Shown in pieces: positions 1 through 11,282 of a stretch of DNA of 64,000 bases; position 1 is the stretch's first letter; each line of letters opens with the position of its first letter. The DNA comes from Paulownia fortunei. Taxonomy: Eukaryota; Streptophyta; Magnoliopsida; Lamiales; Paulowniaceae. The position numbers were made by a program, and so were the translations under genes. The notes beneath the pieces are model-generated. The model did no database searches. It had not been told where the DNA came from and saw nothing but the letters and a program-made list of their open reading frames with translations. The stretch is taken from NCBI GenBank assembly GCA_019321725.1, contig CM033107.1, positions 14,189,445 through 14,253,444 of the forward strand, written 5' to 3'.

Positions 1-387
1 CTTACTGACTTTTAGCTCATTAAATTCATGTGATGCAGGTGAAAACGTATAAGTTTAGAGGTTGATTGAGTCTCTAGAGTGGCTAGACGGAGACTAGTTC
101 ATATGCCTTGCTTTGAGCTATTTTGTAGTCAATTATGAAAATTCTGTTTTGTTTTTAAATAAGCCGCTCTATTATGGTTTTGTAAATATATGTACTCAGT
201 TTTGATTTATGTATATGGTGTGTTTAAAATGAAATGAAACAACAAATGAATTCAAGTTCTTTCTCTTATAGCCGAAAAGGGGAACTTTTATTAAAACCAT
301 TACTTTAGTATTGATGAAAAGTTAACATTTCTTAACTTAACTATATCAGCTTATTTAGGTTCTGTAGTTAGGTTAAGGGGTGTTATA
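1..387 (+). mobile_element. 3' end of a Ty3/Gypsy chromovirus-type LTR (left part outside window)
   Basis: The stretch resembles the last ~430 bases of the LTR at 11995-14665: a TTAGCTCA motif near the start, a TGCAGGTGA segment, a T-rich tail, and the ending GGGGTGTTATA (the related LTR at 28009-30949 ends GGGGTGTTACA). No primer binding site follows; instead Copia leader sequence begins at 388, so this is best read as a solo LTR inserted in the leader of Copia A. Its left end and target duplication are outside the window. Confidence 0.5.
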
Positions 388-1250
388 GTAATAGATAGGA
401 TTTAATATTGTTTTGATTAATTACCCTTAGATTGACCTTGAGATCCACTTTAGCTCGAGTGGATTGCATAGGCAAAAGCTCTTGATCATCCCATTATGTA
501 TGTATTGCAGATGCATGTATAAGTTTATTTAATGTTTTCCTTTAATTATGCTTGCAATCTAAGGATACTGTAATATTAAATAAACAACACGAAATAAAAT
601 GATGAGGTCTTTGTAAAATTGAAATCCTTACTTAGAAATGTTCTAAGTTTAAGAATTTATTAATTCTATATCAAGTGTTAATGGGAAATAATGGGTGAGG
701 CCCAATCGTCTAATCCTTCCATCAAAAGTAGTTGGCATGTGAAATGCTGCCACACTTAGTCCATTGGCCACGCATCGTAGGATATGCTAAGTGGAAGTAA
801 TAGATATGACCACTACTTGCATAGAGATGCCTGTAGGGTAGGAGGGCTAAAGATGTTGGCCATAAGTCATGGGATATACTTTAGTTGTCCTATTCACATG
901 GATATTTGATGGGATATGCTTGATATTTAGTACCATATGCGCTCATAAAATTGGGATGTATGGGAAGTAGTGAGCCAAAATAGCTTGAAGGTTAAATAGG
1001 ATGCAATTGCTAATGTGTTAGCTATCTTTTTGTTTCATCATATGGGCTCATAAAATTGGGGTGTATGATAAGACTAATTGGACATCAAGGCTACTAGGAA
1101 ATATAATTTCCCAAATATGCATCATGAGGGTGATGGGATTTGAAGAAAATAGTGTGAGATATTTATAATTAAAGACTTATTTTAAATGATTAAACTGTTC
1201 AACGTATGCTTATTTTTTGCCTTGTATTTTGTAGATATCTTATTTACATC
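388..1250 (+). other. Copia A 5' leader (untranslated), partial
   Basis: This non-coding stretch runs parallel to 49496-50337, the leader of Copia E: the same landmarks occur in the same order (a GATCCA...GGATTGCATAG block, GATCATC, ATGCATG, two copies of GCTCATAAAATTG, then a stretch about a lineage-wide purine/AT mix before the gag ATG). It contains no open frame of note. The upstream part of the leader, the primer site and the 5' LTR are outside the window or replaced by the chromovirus LTR. Confidence 0.65.
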
Positions 1251-2000
1251 ATGGCTAAAAATCTACTTGCATCTATTCTTGACACCAATAAACTCACTGA
1301 TCCCAACTATGTTAATTGGTTAAGGAACCTTTGGATAATTCTCCAATCAGAAAAGAGGGTTTAAGTCCTCGACATGACACCACTAGTCCCACTAGAGGAG
1401 GCCATAGAGAAAGTAAACAGAATATCATCAACATGTTGAGGATGATCTATAAGATCGGTGCTATATTATAGCATCTATATCAAACTAGCTGTAAAGACAG
1501 TATGAGGGTAAGGCACATGCTGCCGATATCCACCTTCATTTGAAGAAATTGTATGGTGAACATACAAGGCAAGCTTGATACTAAGTATCTAGGGAGCTCT
1601 TTCGATTCCGTATGATGGAAGGCTCTTCAGTTCATGATCATGGACTGATGATGATAGCCTTGATCAAGATACTTATGTGCCTAAGAGTCGTTATGGATAA
1701 TGAACTCTATATGGATATTGTGTTATAGTCTTTGCCTCCCTCGTTTGACTCATTTGTGGTCAACTTCAACATGCATAAAATAGAGACTAGCCTTGCTGAG
1801 CTGGTTAACATGTTGAAGACTGTCTAGTCCACCATGAAGAAGGAGAAACATGTCCTACTCATTGGCCCTTCATCCCAATCTAAGACTAAAAGGTCAAAGA
1901 AAGGTTCTAAACCAGACGTCAAGCATCACTACTGTGGCAAGCTGGGGCATTGGAAAAGGAACTATAAGGAGTATCTTGTAAATCACTAGAAAAGTTCTGA
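1251..2000 (+). pseudogene. gag: Copia A gag remnant with degraded zinc knuckle
   Basis: The structural protein of a Ty1/Copia retrotransposon, which would form the particle that packages element RNA. The frame opens with MAKNLLASILDTNKLTDPNY, the N-terminus shared by the B, C and E copies, and then shows the UBN2-type gag core (LYGEHTRQA, MMEGSSVHDHGL, LPPSFDSFVVNFNMHK). An in-frame TAA lies at 1362-1364, with more stops and frameshifts after it. Near 1921-1970 the CCHC zinc knuckle reads H-HYC-GKLGHWKRN-Y, so its first and last cysteines are gone and it should not bind zinc. It is followed directly by protease and integrase remnants. The family assignment is firm; the gene is dead. Confidence 0.87.
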
Positions 2001-2040
2001 TATGTTTTTTGTTGAAGTTAACCTTTTGGTTAATGATGCT

Positions 2041-2292
2041 TATTGGGTATTAGATACTGGCTGTGGTACTCATCTATGCAATGATTTATAGGTGATGACA
2101 AGAAGTAGGGAGCTGAGTAAAGGAAAGCGGATCCTGAGGCTTGGAAATAGAGCAAAAATTGATGCACTAGCCATAGGAACTATCTACTTAGCATTTGGAG
2201 ATGGAAAAATGATAGTTTTAAATTCTTGTCTTTATGTTCCTGAATTAATAAATAGCATTATCTCTATTCCAGTTTTGGATAGAAAAGGTTAA
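2041..2292 (+). pseudogene. Copia A aspartic protease remnant
   Basis: The retrotransposon protease, which would cut the Gag-Pol polyprotein. In one frame the sequence reads YWVLDTGCGTHLCNDL, a stop (2089-2091), then a 66-residue continuation ending with ISIPVLDRKG. The DTG at the catalytic position is kept. The segment with LNSCLYVPELINSIISIPVLD is the conserved C-terminal half of the Copia protease and linker. A single stop separates the catalytic motif from the rest; the frame ends again at 2290-2292 before the pre-integrase domain. Confidence 0.85.
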
Positions 2293-2358
2293 TATTTTTT
2301 AGTAAAGGATAGAAATTGTTCCATTTACTTTGGTTCTTCTTTCATTCATGTTGGGAAT

Positions 2359-2670
2359 TTGACAAATGATTTATATACTATCCAACCTAATAAATACATC
2401 TTTCATATTCAACAAAGTAACAAATGTAAAATAGATGAACATAGTTCCACATACTTGTGGCATGCTAAACTAGGTCATATCTCTAAGAAAAGAATCGACA
2501 AGTTAGCTAACTTGCTTGACCTTATGGAATTACAAGAAATGCCAACTTGTGAATCTTGCCTTAAGGGAAAGATGACCAAGTCACCATTTGTTGGACAAGT
2601 GGAGTGGGCTACAAACCCTATGGATTTGATCTATATGAATGTATGTGGGCTACTAAGTATTAGTGCCTGA
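2359..2670 (+). pseudogene. Copia A pre-integrase zinc finger and start of integrase
   Basis: A 103-codon frame holds the GAG-pre-integrase domain: the HHCC zinc finger is complete (HAKLGH, then CESC), followed by LKGKMTKSPFVGQVE. The first integrase catalytic position, normally an aspartate in a DVCG motif, reads YMNVCG, so Asp has become Asn, which should abolish integration. The frame stops at 2668-2670; integrase-like sequence continues beyond the stop. Protease lies upstream. Confidence 0.88.
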
Positions 2671-3089
2671 GAAAACTACCACTATTTCATTACCTTTATC
2701 GATGATTATTCTAGGTATGGGTATGTGTATATTTTAAGATACAAGTTTGAAGCCTTTGAAAGGTTCAAAGATTTTAGGCATGAAGTGGAGAAACAAACTA
2801 GGTGAAGTATTAAGACTCTTTAATCTAATCGAGGAGGCGAAAATACTTAAACTTAGAGTTTCTTGATTATCTAAAAGAGAATGAGATTCTCTCATAGTGG
2901 ACTCCGCCAGCAACTCCACAACTAAATGGGGTTGTAGAGCGTAGGAACCGAACCTTGTTGGACATGGTTCAGTCCATGATGAGCTTCACTAGGATTTTTC
3001 TTTTATTCTGGGGCTATGCTCTAGAAATGGTGGTATTTCTATTAAACAGAGTGCCAAGTAAAGCAAAACTCCTTCATACAAGTACCTTA
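2671..3089 (+). pseudogene. Copia A integrase core remnant, broken off at an LTR
   Basis: After the stop the frame continues as ENYHYFITFIDDYSRYGYVY, which keeps the second catalytic aspartate region, then FEAFERFKDFRHEVEKQT, and after frameshifts the region homologous to the catalytic glutamate and the ERRNRTLLDM block. Stops and shifts are frequent. At 3089 homology to integrase ends (at the position of CCTTA in the SYKYLR block) and a Copia LTR starts exactly with TGTTAGAG. Reverse transcriptase and RNase H are absent. Confidence 0.85.
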
Positions 3090-3900
3090 TGTTAGAGTAG
3101 GATGCCTAACGCTCCAATTGAATTGGGTGTATTGTACTCTTTTTCTTTTGTAAAGAGAATCTTATTCGAAATCATATTAATAAAAAGGCATTTTTTTTAT
3201 CTTATGTCATGCATATTTTATTTCTGTACATTAGATAAAATTCTTAAACAAAATTAAAATCTGAGTTAAGAGCTTTTTGAGATAGGACATCAAATAGCTC
3301 AATAAGACTTACACATATGATGTATGCTCGTGAGATGAGGATGTTGCATTCCATTGGCATTAGCGTAGAGACGCAAGTGTATATATATGGGTGCTTATTA
3401 GAGAACAAGTACACCAAACATAGGCAATAAGAAATTTTTAGCTAGAGGTTTTGCCTATCAAAATAAGAATTTTTGTGTTGCGATAGTACACAACTAGTCC
3501 TCAGACTTGAGGCATGATGGTAGCCTTGTGTGCATCCAACAACACTTTGATATATCTTTTGATTGTTTGACAATCACAAAAGGGGTATGTTAGGTATTGC
3601 ATTGCTGTGCATGGAGGTTTGTCAGTAGCTAATATAGAATTCAACACTTGTCTTTTTAAATAAGAAAATCTCCTATGTTTTCATAGTTCGTGATTCAAAG
3701 ACCTTGGCTAAGGCAGGATCAATCATGATTCATCAAGAATAATTAAAACTTTAAATGGGATCATAGTTATTAAATCATTTGGGGTTTTGACTTATAATCC
3801 ATGCCCTATATTCAATTGAGAGATTAACTATCAAAAGAATCGTACTTGAATGGTACTCTCAACTGAAATAGGTTTACTCATTATTTCACCTAAGAATAGT
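3090..3900 (+). mobile_element. Copia LTR, 5' ~0.8 kb only
   Basis: It begins TGTTAGAGTAGGATGCC and is collinear with the start of the complete LTR at 42657-44583 read on the minus strand, including the GACAATCACAAA and TTCATGATTCAAAG landmarks. It is cut at 3900 by an Athila LTR. Its exact TG start against integrase sequence suggests an insertion into Copia A rather than that element's own 3' LTR. Confidence 0.75.
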
Positions 3901-5484
3901 TGATAAGCTAGTTTTATACCAACAAATCATATACCTTTTGATTAACATTTGGTTTGTTTTCAAGTGTTTTTGTTACTTTTTATGCATTTAGTGTGAAATC
4001 TTGTAGGTAATGACACAATGAGAAAAAAATGGAAAAAAACCAAAAACTTGGTTGAAATGTTGAAGAATCCGAATTGTGGTGCGACTGATGGCAGTTTGTG
4101 TATTTCAATCATAATTCTTTGTTCTAATATCATTTTAATTTTATTCCTAAACAATAGAAATCCAGGAGATAGATATATAAATTTTATGTTTTTCACAAAA
4201 TCAAATTTTATCAATATAAATGCAAAAAATCGAGTTTAAGAGTCAGCACTGGCTGAAATTTTTTGGGATGACATATCTTGGTATTTATGGCATAACTCTC
4301 TCTAAAGAAGACATATTTAGTTGATTAAAATTTCACTGGAAATATAACACATAGAGCTACAATTAATATGCAGACATCAAAAGCCATTGTTTCTTAGAAA
4401 GTGGTGAAAAATCAGTTGAAATAGGCTATAAGCGCTATAAAAATTGATTCTGGACAGCAAGTACAGCGCCTAAGCACTGTACATACTATTTTGGAGGCCC
4501 TGCTGGGCGGACAAGTAAGGTCAAAATGGGAATTTTACCCTCTTTAGGGTATTTCCCATCTATTTTGAGGGATTCCAAGAGCCTCCAAACCAATTTTTGT
4601 GGGGAGAAGAGTGAGGAGAAGCCAAGAAACAAGGAGAAAAGGAGATTTGGAGAGCAGAAGGCCATTCTTGGAGACAAGCCATTCTTGGAGACAAGCCATT
4701 CTTAGAGACAAGGAGAGCTTCAACCATTACTTCCACTTCACAAATTGGTGAACAATTTTCATGTTCTTTCTTGAAGTTGTATTCATCCATTATGAACTAA
4801 ACTTTTCTTTCTAGAGGATAATGTAACCTTATTTGATCTTATGTTTTGAATTCCAATCATTATTAGTTTAAGCCATTCATCTTATTTATGTTATCTTGAT
4901 TATTTGGCCATTAATTAAGATTGTTGATGTATGAAATTCGATACTCGAGAAAAAAAAAATTATAAATGATCATAAGGGTAACACAACCTAGGAATCATAG
5001 AGTTGAAAAGCTTATGAAACCTTTGAAGTTTTGAAGAAGAATTTATTGAACTTTTGTATAGTTTTATTCTTGAGTTTTTATAGAGATACTAAAATTCATA
5101 TTAGAACTTATAGTCTATTCCATACTTGAGATAGGGAATTGATGAGCTTAGGAATTCTTAACTTACTTGTGTTGTTGACTTGAATTGGTATATTTTGGAA
5201 GAAAGAGCACAGATGATAATTAGGAGAGTCATTTCTCTTGAATTACTTGCTCATAAGGTGTTTGTTGAATTGCTTATGAAAACTCCATTCTTGTCTTTGC
5301 ATTTTTATCTTACTTTACTTTGTTTATCAATCATTACTTGATTTTCTAGATAAAATTAGTACTATTTGAACTATAGTACTTAATGCAATTTTTTATTACA
5401 ATCCTTATGGATATGATACTCAACTCATCATTATATTAAAACTTAAAACCGTGCACTTGCGGTTTGCAAAATATATCATGAACA
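3901..5484 (+). mobile_element. Athila-type Ty3/Gypsy 5' LTR
   Basis: It starts TGATAAGCTAGTTTTATACC and ends ATCATGAACA, and is collinear with the LTRs at 25986-27570 and 40465-42357. A tRNA-Asp type primer site follows seven bases later, which fixes this as a 5' LTR. The two open frames near 4018-4239 and 4486-4790 are chance frames: the parallel positions in the other LTR copies do not keep them. Confidence 0.85.
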
Positions 5485-5490
5485 AGTTTT

Positions 5491-5508
5491 TGGTGCCGTT
5501 GTCAGGGA
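5491..5508 (+). other. Primer binding site, tRNA-Asp type
   Basis: TGGTGCCGTTGTCAGGGA differs at three positions from TGGCGCCGTTGCCGGGGA, the complement of the 3' end of plant tRNA-Asp used by Athila elements. It lies six bases after the LTR end. Two of the three changes are C to T. Confidence 0.85.
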
Positions 5509-5605
5509 TGGTTTTATCATAATGGCATTAATATTGGTATGACTTAGTCTTGATTTTAGTTTAGATTGTTTTTACTTTCTTCCCATATTTTGATGTTGTT
5601 TTGCC

Positions 5606-6760
5606 TTGCATTGGATTATACGTATTTGTATGTGTAAGGCTAGGAGTCTTGACTTGGGTTATTTTGATCCAGAAATTGAGCGAACTCTTCGAACTATTAG
5701 AGTAGCAAAAAGAGTTGACAATCAAACCATGGCAAATAACATCAACATTGCTAATATGAACGCCAATCTTCCATTACAACAATCACCACCATAATGAGCT
5801 ATTCGAGACTATTTTCAACCAATCATGAACCAAAACTACTCCGAGATAGCTCGACAACCTATCAATTCTAATAATTTTGAACTTAAACCAGCTCTCATTA
5901 GCATGATGTAACAAACCAATTTGGAGGAAGTGCGGTGGAGGATCTAAATGAGCACTTAGCTATGTTTTTGGAGATTTGTGACATCATCAAAATAAATGGA
6001 GTGCCCGATGATGCCATTAGACTTTGCTTATTTCCATTCTCACTCCGGGACAAAGCTAGGCTATGGTCATAATCTTTTGCACCATGTAGCATACCTAGTT
6101 GGAATGACTTGACATAAAAAATTCTTGCTAAGTACTTTCCACCAAGTAAGACACTTCAACTCAAGAGTGAGATAGCTCAATTTCGTCAACAAGATTTTGA
6201 GCCACTATATGAAGCTTGGGAGAGGTTTAAAGATTTTCTAAGAAGGTGTCCTTATAAGGATTGGCAGCAGGTACAATACTTCTACAATGGTTTGAATGGG
6301 CAAACTCGAACCATAATAGATGCTGCCGTAGGTGGGACTTTGATGTCTAAGACTGCAAATAAAACCCACATTTTGCTGGAGGAGATGGCTATCAATGGCC
6401 TTCCGAGAGGTCTTCTATTAAAAAGGTTACTGGTGTTCTTGAGGTAGATTCATTTACATAAGTAGCTGCACAAGTTTCTGCTCTTTCTAACCAAATTGCA
6501 GCTTGAACTTCTAATGGAGCTTCTCAAGGAATGGACTCCATGGTATCCACCAGCACTTCATTTATGAAAACCAAAGGTAATGAGTAGGTAAACTTTGTCA
6601 ATAATCGTAATTTTAATTTTAGGGGAAATCAACTACCTACTCACTACCATGCGAGGCTTAGAAATCATGAGAGATTTTCCTATGCCAATAATCAAAATGT
6701 GCTTCAACCCCCACCGGGTTACAACAATCCACCACATCTAAACCCTCAAGTAGGTGAGAA
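5606..6760 (+). pseudogene. gag: Athila gag remnant
   Basis: The capsid gene of an Athila-type Ty3/Gypsy element. Read across several frames it gives, in order, FDPEIERTLRTIRVAKRVDN, then NSNNFELKPALISMM, GGSEDLNEHLAMFLEICDII, GVPDDAIRLCLFPFSLRDKA, ILAKYFPPSKTLQLKSEIAQ, EPLYEAWERFKDFLRRCPYK and FYNGLNGQTRTIIDAAVGGT, ending near the Pro/Asn-rich segment at about 6710. These are the hallmark blocks of the Athila retrotransposon gag. At least one frameshift and several stops (for example two adjacent ones at 5791-5797) disable it. Protease and pol do not follow: from 6761 the sequence is a reverse-strand Gypsy 3' end. Confidence 0.88.
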
Positions 6761-7383
6761 AATTATTTCATTAGGCTCAAGAGGGGACACTAGGGAATAA
6801 TTCAAGTATAGGTTGGTTTCAAAGGCTTAAACGGTCCAAAAATGGCCTAAATCATTTCTCTAATATTATGTCACCTAGGATTTCGCCTCGACTAGTGATC
6901 AAATAAGTTCTAGAGGTTGGTAGGATCATTTACAAAATAATTAGATCTTATAAATTTTCTTTAAATAATTAAATATAACTCAACAAACTACTTAGTGTAT
7001 CAAGATTCACAATACCTCATAAAGTAACTAAAACCAAATTTTGATGTTTAGACACGTAAACAAATGTACAAATTCTAATATTTTTTTTAAGTATGCACAT
7101 AGTTTATCAGTAAACTTTTCAAACAACAAGCAATAATCCTAAACTTTTGAACTACTTCCAAACTTAATATAAGTATTGTCCTCAATGATTGGAAGAATTG
7201 TAAAACAAAGGGACTAGCCTGAAAATAGGTGGTGTTTAGCCTTTAACCTACAAAAATGAGTAAAATATCACGGAGCAATCATCATGATATGAAACAACAC
7301 TCACAAAATAAGAAAAAAGATCTTGGGTTGCCTCTCAAGAAGCGCTTTATTTAAAGTCTTTAGCTAGACTGAAACTGAATACC
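6761..7383 (-). mobile_element. Athila-type 3' non-coding region (minus strand)
   Basis: Read on the minus strand this follows the integrase end at 7384-7640. It carries AAAGCGCTTCTTGAG and AGGCAACCCAAG (7322-7348), a motif also present on the plus strand at 39617-39640, then ATTGAGGACAATACTTATAT and AAGTTTGGAAG, the conserved 3' non-coding landmarks of Athila/Tat elements. No gene is visible. The join at about 6760 to the plus-strand gag is a rearrangement or a second insertion. Confidence 0.65.
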
Positions 7384-7640
7384 TTAGATTGCTTCTCCAA
7401 GTGGAAGATTAGACATCTTCCAAATTTCATTGCCATTATAATGTTTCAACCTTTGTCCATTGAAAAAAAATAATATGCCATTCTTACCTTTGAGCTCAAC
7501 CACCCCAAATGGAAATATCTTGTTGACAATAAAGGGACCGGACCATCTAGATTTCAATTTTTCCAAAAAAAGTTTTAATCCAGAATTGAAAAGCAACACA
7601 AGTTGTCCGGGTTAAAATTCCCTTCTCAACACAAGTTGCT
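7384..7640 (-). pseudogene. Ty3/Gypsy integrase C-terminal (GPY/F) remnant
   Basis: A 71-codon minus-strand frame reads LLFNSGLKLFLEKLKSRWSG, then PFIVNKIFPFGVVELKGKNG and NGQRLKHY. This is the GPF-containing C-terminal module of Gypsy integrase. Just upstream the same frame has PGQLV preceded by a stop, where family members read through. Only this tail of pol remains; integrase core, RNase H and reverse transcriptase are missing. Confidence 0.85.
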
Positions 7641-8326
7641 TCTCAACACAAGTTTACCTTTTTCTTCTCATTTACACAATCTATTGAAGGAACTGTTGTA
7701 TTCAAAAAAAAGAGAGAAAAAAAAAAGAAAAATAAAGAGAAGAAAGATTGAAAAAAAAAAATAAAGAGATTATGAATTGAGGTGTATGATATGAACTCCC
7801 TAAAACAAATAAATCCCGTTGCATACAACAAAAGAAATAAGTTTAGGGGTAATCTAAGATCAAAAAGAAGAAAAATGAAGGGATTGATGAACAAGTTGGT
7901 GCTTATTCATAAAGGTTCTAGCATGATTATGTAAAATGGGCAATTTTTAGCTACAATTTTCCATATTTTCCCACTATTACCCAAACCTCACAATACAAGC
8001 TTTGGAAGTTCTTTTGATCTTTGATGCTATGATCTACCTGCATTAGTGGAGACTAGTGTGAAAAACAAGCCTATGGAATTTGGTATGCATTTCAAAAGTG
8101 GATCAAATATGAGTAGTTGGCTTTATAAACCTATCCGGATAATAAATAAAAGTTGATAAACTACTACTTTCACACACACATAAGACCATGAAGTTAAGTG
8201 AAACTAATATGCATGTTAACATGTAAACTTGGTATATTTTTCTGATGAAAACAAAGCTACACACTCACACATACAAGAGGGAGAACTCATACGTGGACTT
8301 GGAAGGTCTCAAGGTCAGCAATTACA
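7641..8326. other. Unassigned intergenic/TE debris with purine-rich tract
   Basis: No gene seen. It holds a 17-base direct duplication around TTCTCAACACAAGTT (about 7622-7652), an A/G-only-like tract at 7707-7772, and a TAAGTTTAGGGGT motif near 7838 that resembles Gypsy 3' ends. The minus-strand frame at 7643-7894 is hydrophobic only because the purine tract encodes Phe and Leu on that strand. Confidence 0.4.
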
Positions 8327-9120
8327 TGATCCACTAAGCTTACCAAGTGGATCAATCACAAGATTTAGGGCCAGGCGTTTTAAAGAAGCATTATATGGTT
8401 GATTCAACAAGTTGGCGAAATGCCAAACATATGGACCAACATGAGTCCAAATCCATTTTAAATAATTCCAAATCAGATTGAAGGAAAATTAATCACCTTG
8501 ATTTCGATTGTTGAGGAGCATAATTCAAGACACATGAAAAGCTTTGGAAAGGTCAATCACCAAGATTTCAAGAGCCTAATTCAAGACATGCACATTTTTC
8601 ACGTTTTTGAAAGGCCAAGATTATTGTCTTGAAGATTTCTTGATTAAGAAGATATTATAGGCAAGATTTTGAAGTTTCCTAAATTTGGGGATGAATTATG
8701 TGCAAGATTTACTTGATTAGTCTATTGATTAGTTTGTTTCCATAGGATAATTAGTTTCCTGGTCTTAGTTCTTTGTTACCATAAGTTATAATTGTTTAAA
8801 ACCTATTTAAAGGGGACCAAGTTGTATACTCTGGGGCAATTCAAAATTTATAAAATATTGGAGAATTTATCTTGTTCTTCTTTTATTTTTGAAAGAACTT
8901 TTGAACTTATCATGTTATTCTTGTGGCGTTCAAAACAATCGAACTTATCATCAAGATTCTTGAGTTTTCTTGGTGTGGCGTTCTGTATATATTTGTAGCC
9001 TTGGTTCTTGGTTTGCTAGTCACAGGTCAAGGTTCATCAAAATTATGTCTTAAAGATCTTGGGGTTCGATTCCATGTTTTGGTGTTGAGTTTCATCGTAT
9101 CATTGGCAAAGTTCATATCA
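8327..9120 (+). mobile_element. LTR of a gag-bearing Ty3/Gypsy (chromovirus-like) element, 5' boundary uncertain
   Basis: The right end is set by TTCATATCA at 9120 followed by a tRNA-Met type primer site. A segment of it (8571-8650) is repeated almost exactly at 10328-10404 after the gag gene, as expected for LTR sequence. The left end is a guess at TGATCCACTAAG; no second complete copy is available to fix it. Frames at 8792-9171 lie in LTR sequence and are not genes. Confidence 0.55.
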
Positions 9121-9122
9121 GT

Positions 9123-9136
9123 TGGTATTCAGAGCC
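9123..9136 (+). other. Primer binding site, tRNA-Met type
   Basis: TGGTATTCAGAGCC matches the common TGGTATCAGAGCC site with one extra T, two bases after the LTR end. Confidence 0.75.
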
Positions 9137-9512
9137 TAGGTTCTGAAGGCAAGTTTGAATTATCCCTTTAATTCGCTTATTGTTCCTAAATTCCTACTTC
9201 ATTTTTTTGGTTTCTGATTAAAAAACAAAACAAAACAAAACCAGAAAATTTCTTGCAAATTTTTCAAAATAAAAAATTCTTGTGGTGTTAACCTAGCTCT
9301 CCTTATTCGTGGGCCCTTACTGTTGCATTAATTGCTTGCATCAATTTCTTGAGAATTACTTCTTGAAACTTGTGATTTGTCTTGGTTGATTCACATCTTG
9401 AAGTGCCACTTGAATCTTGATTGTTCTTGAGTTTGATTAAGAGAGAAAAGAAGACACAACGAGTGGAAAGAGGTAAGAGTGGTGAGAATATAAGAGGGTA
9501 AAAGCCGATTGA

Positions 9513-10325
9513 GTGCCAAATACGAGAGTGAGTGACACTTCTTTGAGTGAAACACGTGAGGGAGCGCTTGTGAGGTCCTATAACATTATTTTGCAGATTC
9601 TAAACATGTCAAACAATCAAGTAAAAAACTCAACTGAAGAGACACAACAAGCAACCATCCGGAACCTTCAACTGCAAGCATTGTTGGCTGAGATGAGGTA
9701 GATGATGAGGACTGAATTGGATCAAATTCATGATAGGATGTACAAGTTGGAAGAGGAGACAACTAGGGGGCAATATCAAAACACTCCATTTTGACAACCA
9801 CCTAGATGAATTCAACAAGGGGCACAATGGGGTGATGTTGAAGATGAAGAAGAGTGGGAAGAGCTGAACGAACCACAAATGAATCGGGGAAGGTTTGGGC
9901 ATGGAGACAAAAACATTGGTAGGAGAAGATCTAAGCGAGATGATGATTTGGGAAGCATCAAAGTGAAGATTCCACCCTTCCAAGGCAGAAATGATCCTGA
10001 GGCCTATCTAGAGTGGGAGAAGAAGATGGAGATGGCCTTTGAATGCCACAACTACTCTGAGAATAAAATGGTTAAAGTTGCTGCAATTGAATTCACTGAC
10101 TATGTTATTGTTGGTGGGATCAATTGTTGAAGAAAAGGAGAAGAAATCATGAACGGCTTGTTAAAACTTGGGATGAGATGAAGGTCATCATGAGAAGATG
10201 TTTCATTCCAAGCTACTATCATCGGGAGTTGTACAACAAGTTGCAATATCTAACTCAAGGATCTTAGAGTGTCGATGAGTACTACAAAAAAATGGAGGTT
10301 GCTATGATCCGAGCAAATTCTTCAG
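9513..10325 (+). pseudogene. gag: Ty3/Gypsy gag remnant (chromovirus-like)
   Basis: The capsid gene of a Ty3/Gypsy element. Two frames in the same register, 9513-9701 and 9879-10130, are separated by stops. The second carries GSIKVKIPPFQGRNDPEAYL, EWEKKMEMAFECHNYSENKM and VKVAAIEFTDY, the retrotransposon gag core found in plant chromovirus-like elements. A one-base indel near 10105 moves the rest to another frame, where WWDQLLKKRRRNHERLVKTW, MRRCFIPSYYHRELYNKLQY and SVDEYYKKMEVAMIRAN are read, with a stop near 10264. Gag breaks off at about 10325 directly into LTR sequence, so pol is lost. Confidence 0.85.
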
Positions 10326-10404
10326 GAGCCTAATTCAAGACATGCACATTTTCCACATTTTTGAAAGGCCAAGATTATTGTCTTGAAGATTTCTTAATTA
10401 AGAT
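10326..10404 (+). mobile_element. LTR scrap of the 8327-10325 element
   Basis: It repeats 8571-8650 (AGCCTAATTCAAGACATGCA and on) with few changes. It marks a deletion that joined gag to the 3' LTR, later cut by the Copia LTR at about 10405. Confidence 0.75.
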
Positions 10405-11282
10405 AATATTATATAGATTTATCATGAGTTACTAGAACTTGAAATAGAACTGTAGCTATTGAGTTATTTGGGATTTGACTTATAATACATTCCGTATACT
10501 TAATTAGTAGATTAAATGATGGAAATACCTTACCTCTATGGTACTCATAGTTAAAATAGGTTCGCTCGTTATTTTACCTAAGACTAGGAACCATGATACA
10601 CTTTCTAGGTATTTCTCATGGTTTGTGAGGTTCTTGGAATTAAGGAATTAATTCTAAATGAATTAGTTAATTGTAAATATTGCAAACATTGTGAGCCCCA
10701 CTGCTAACTTCGTTGTGAACCTAAAAAGTCATATACAATTGGAATGGAGCATTTCTAATCTAGGTATTAATCCAAGTTGTTGGATTCTATTAACTAATGG
10801 AGATTAATTAATTAGGGGCTTAAATTAATCAATTGAATTAATTTCAATTAAGTAATGAGATTATTGACCTAATAAGATTAGAAAGCCCAATTTCAGTGAA
10901 ATAATTAATTGATTGGATTAAATAATTGAATTTAGATAAATTTAATTAATTGGATTAATTATTATATTTTGTAAAAATCCAAGGCCAAAATCAAAGTAGC
11001 TCATTATTAGAGGCCCACTTGAATTATTGGAAGAGGAAATATAAATAAGATAAAATAATTTTCTTATTTATTAATTATCTTATGAAGATGTGGAAAGATA
11101 TAAGATATATATCTTGATTGCATCAGAAGAGTCCAAGACAAGAAATAAGAGAAAAGAGAGGGCTGATTTTGTGGCTTATGGAAGTCCACAAAATTGGTCT
11201 ATACATGCTAGAAAGGGAATTGATTGAGTTGGTTCTTTTAGGAGAGTTTTACTCTACCAAACATAATCTAAAGAATTTTTAA
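10405..11282 (+). mobile_element. Copia LTR, middle part
   Basis: Collinear with the middle of the long Copia LTRs: the TCATGGTTTGTGAGGTTCTTGG block, the TTAATTAA-rich stretch, and the GCCCACTTGAATTATTGGAAG block. It contains one CCTAAT-NNN-ATTAG site (10868-10882) and a hairpin (11161-11199). Both ends are missing: it starts about 650 bases into the LTR and is broken at the LINE scrap. Confidence 0.75.

Noticed and set aside
5491..5508. tRNA-like match
   Set aside because: Only the 18-base complement of a tRNA 3' end is present, as in a primer binding site; no tRNA gene structure surrounds it.
7643..7894. Phe/Leu-rich minus-strand frame resembling a membrane protein
   Set aside because: It reads the complement of an A/G-rich tract; no other support.
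8792..9171. Two hydrophobic frames that look like small membrane proteins
   Set aside because: They sit in LTR sequence and run through the primer binding site.
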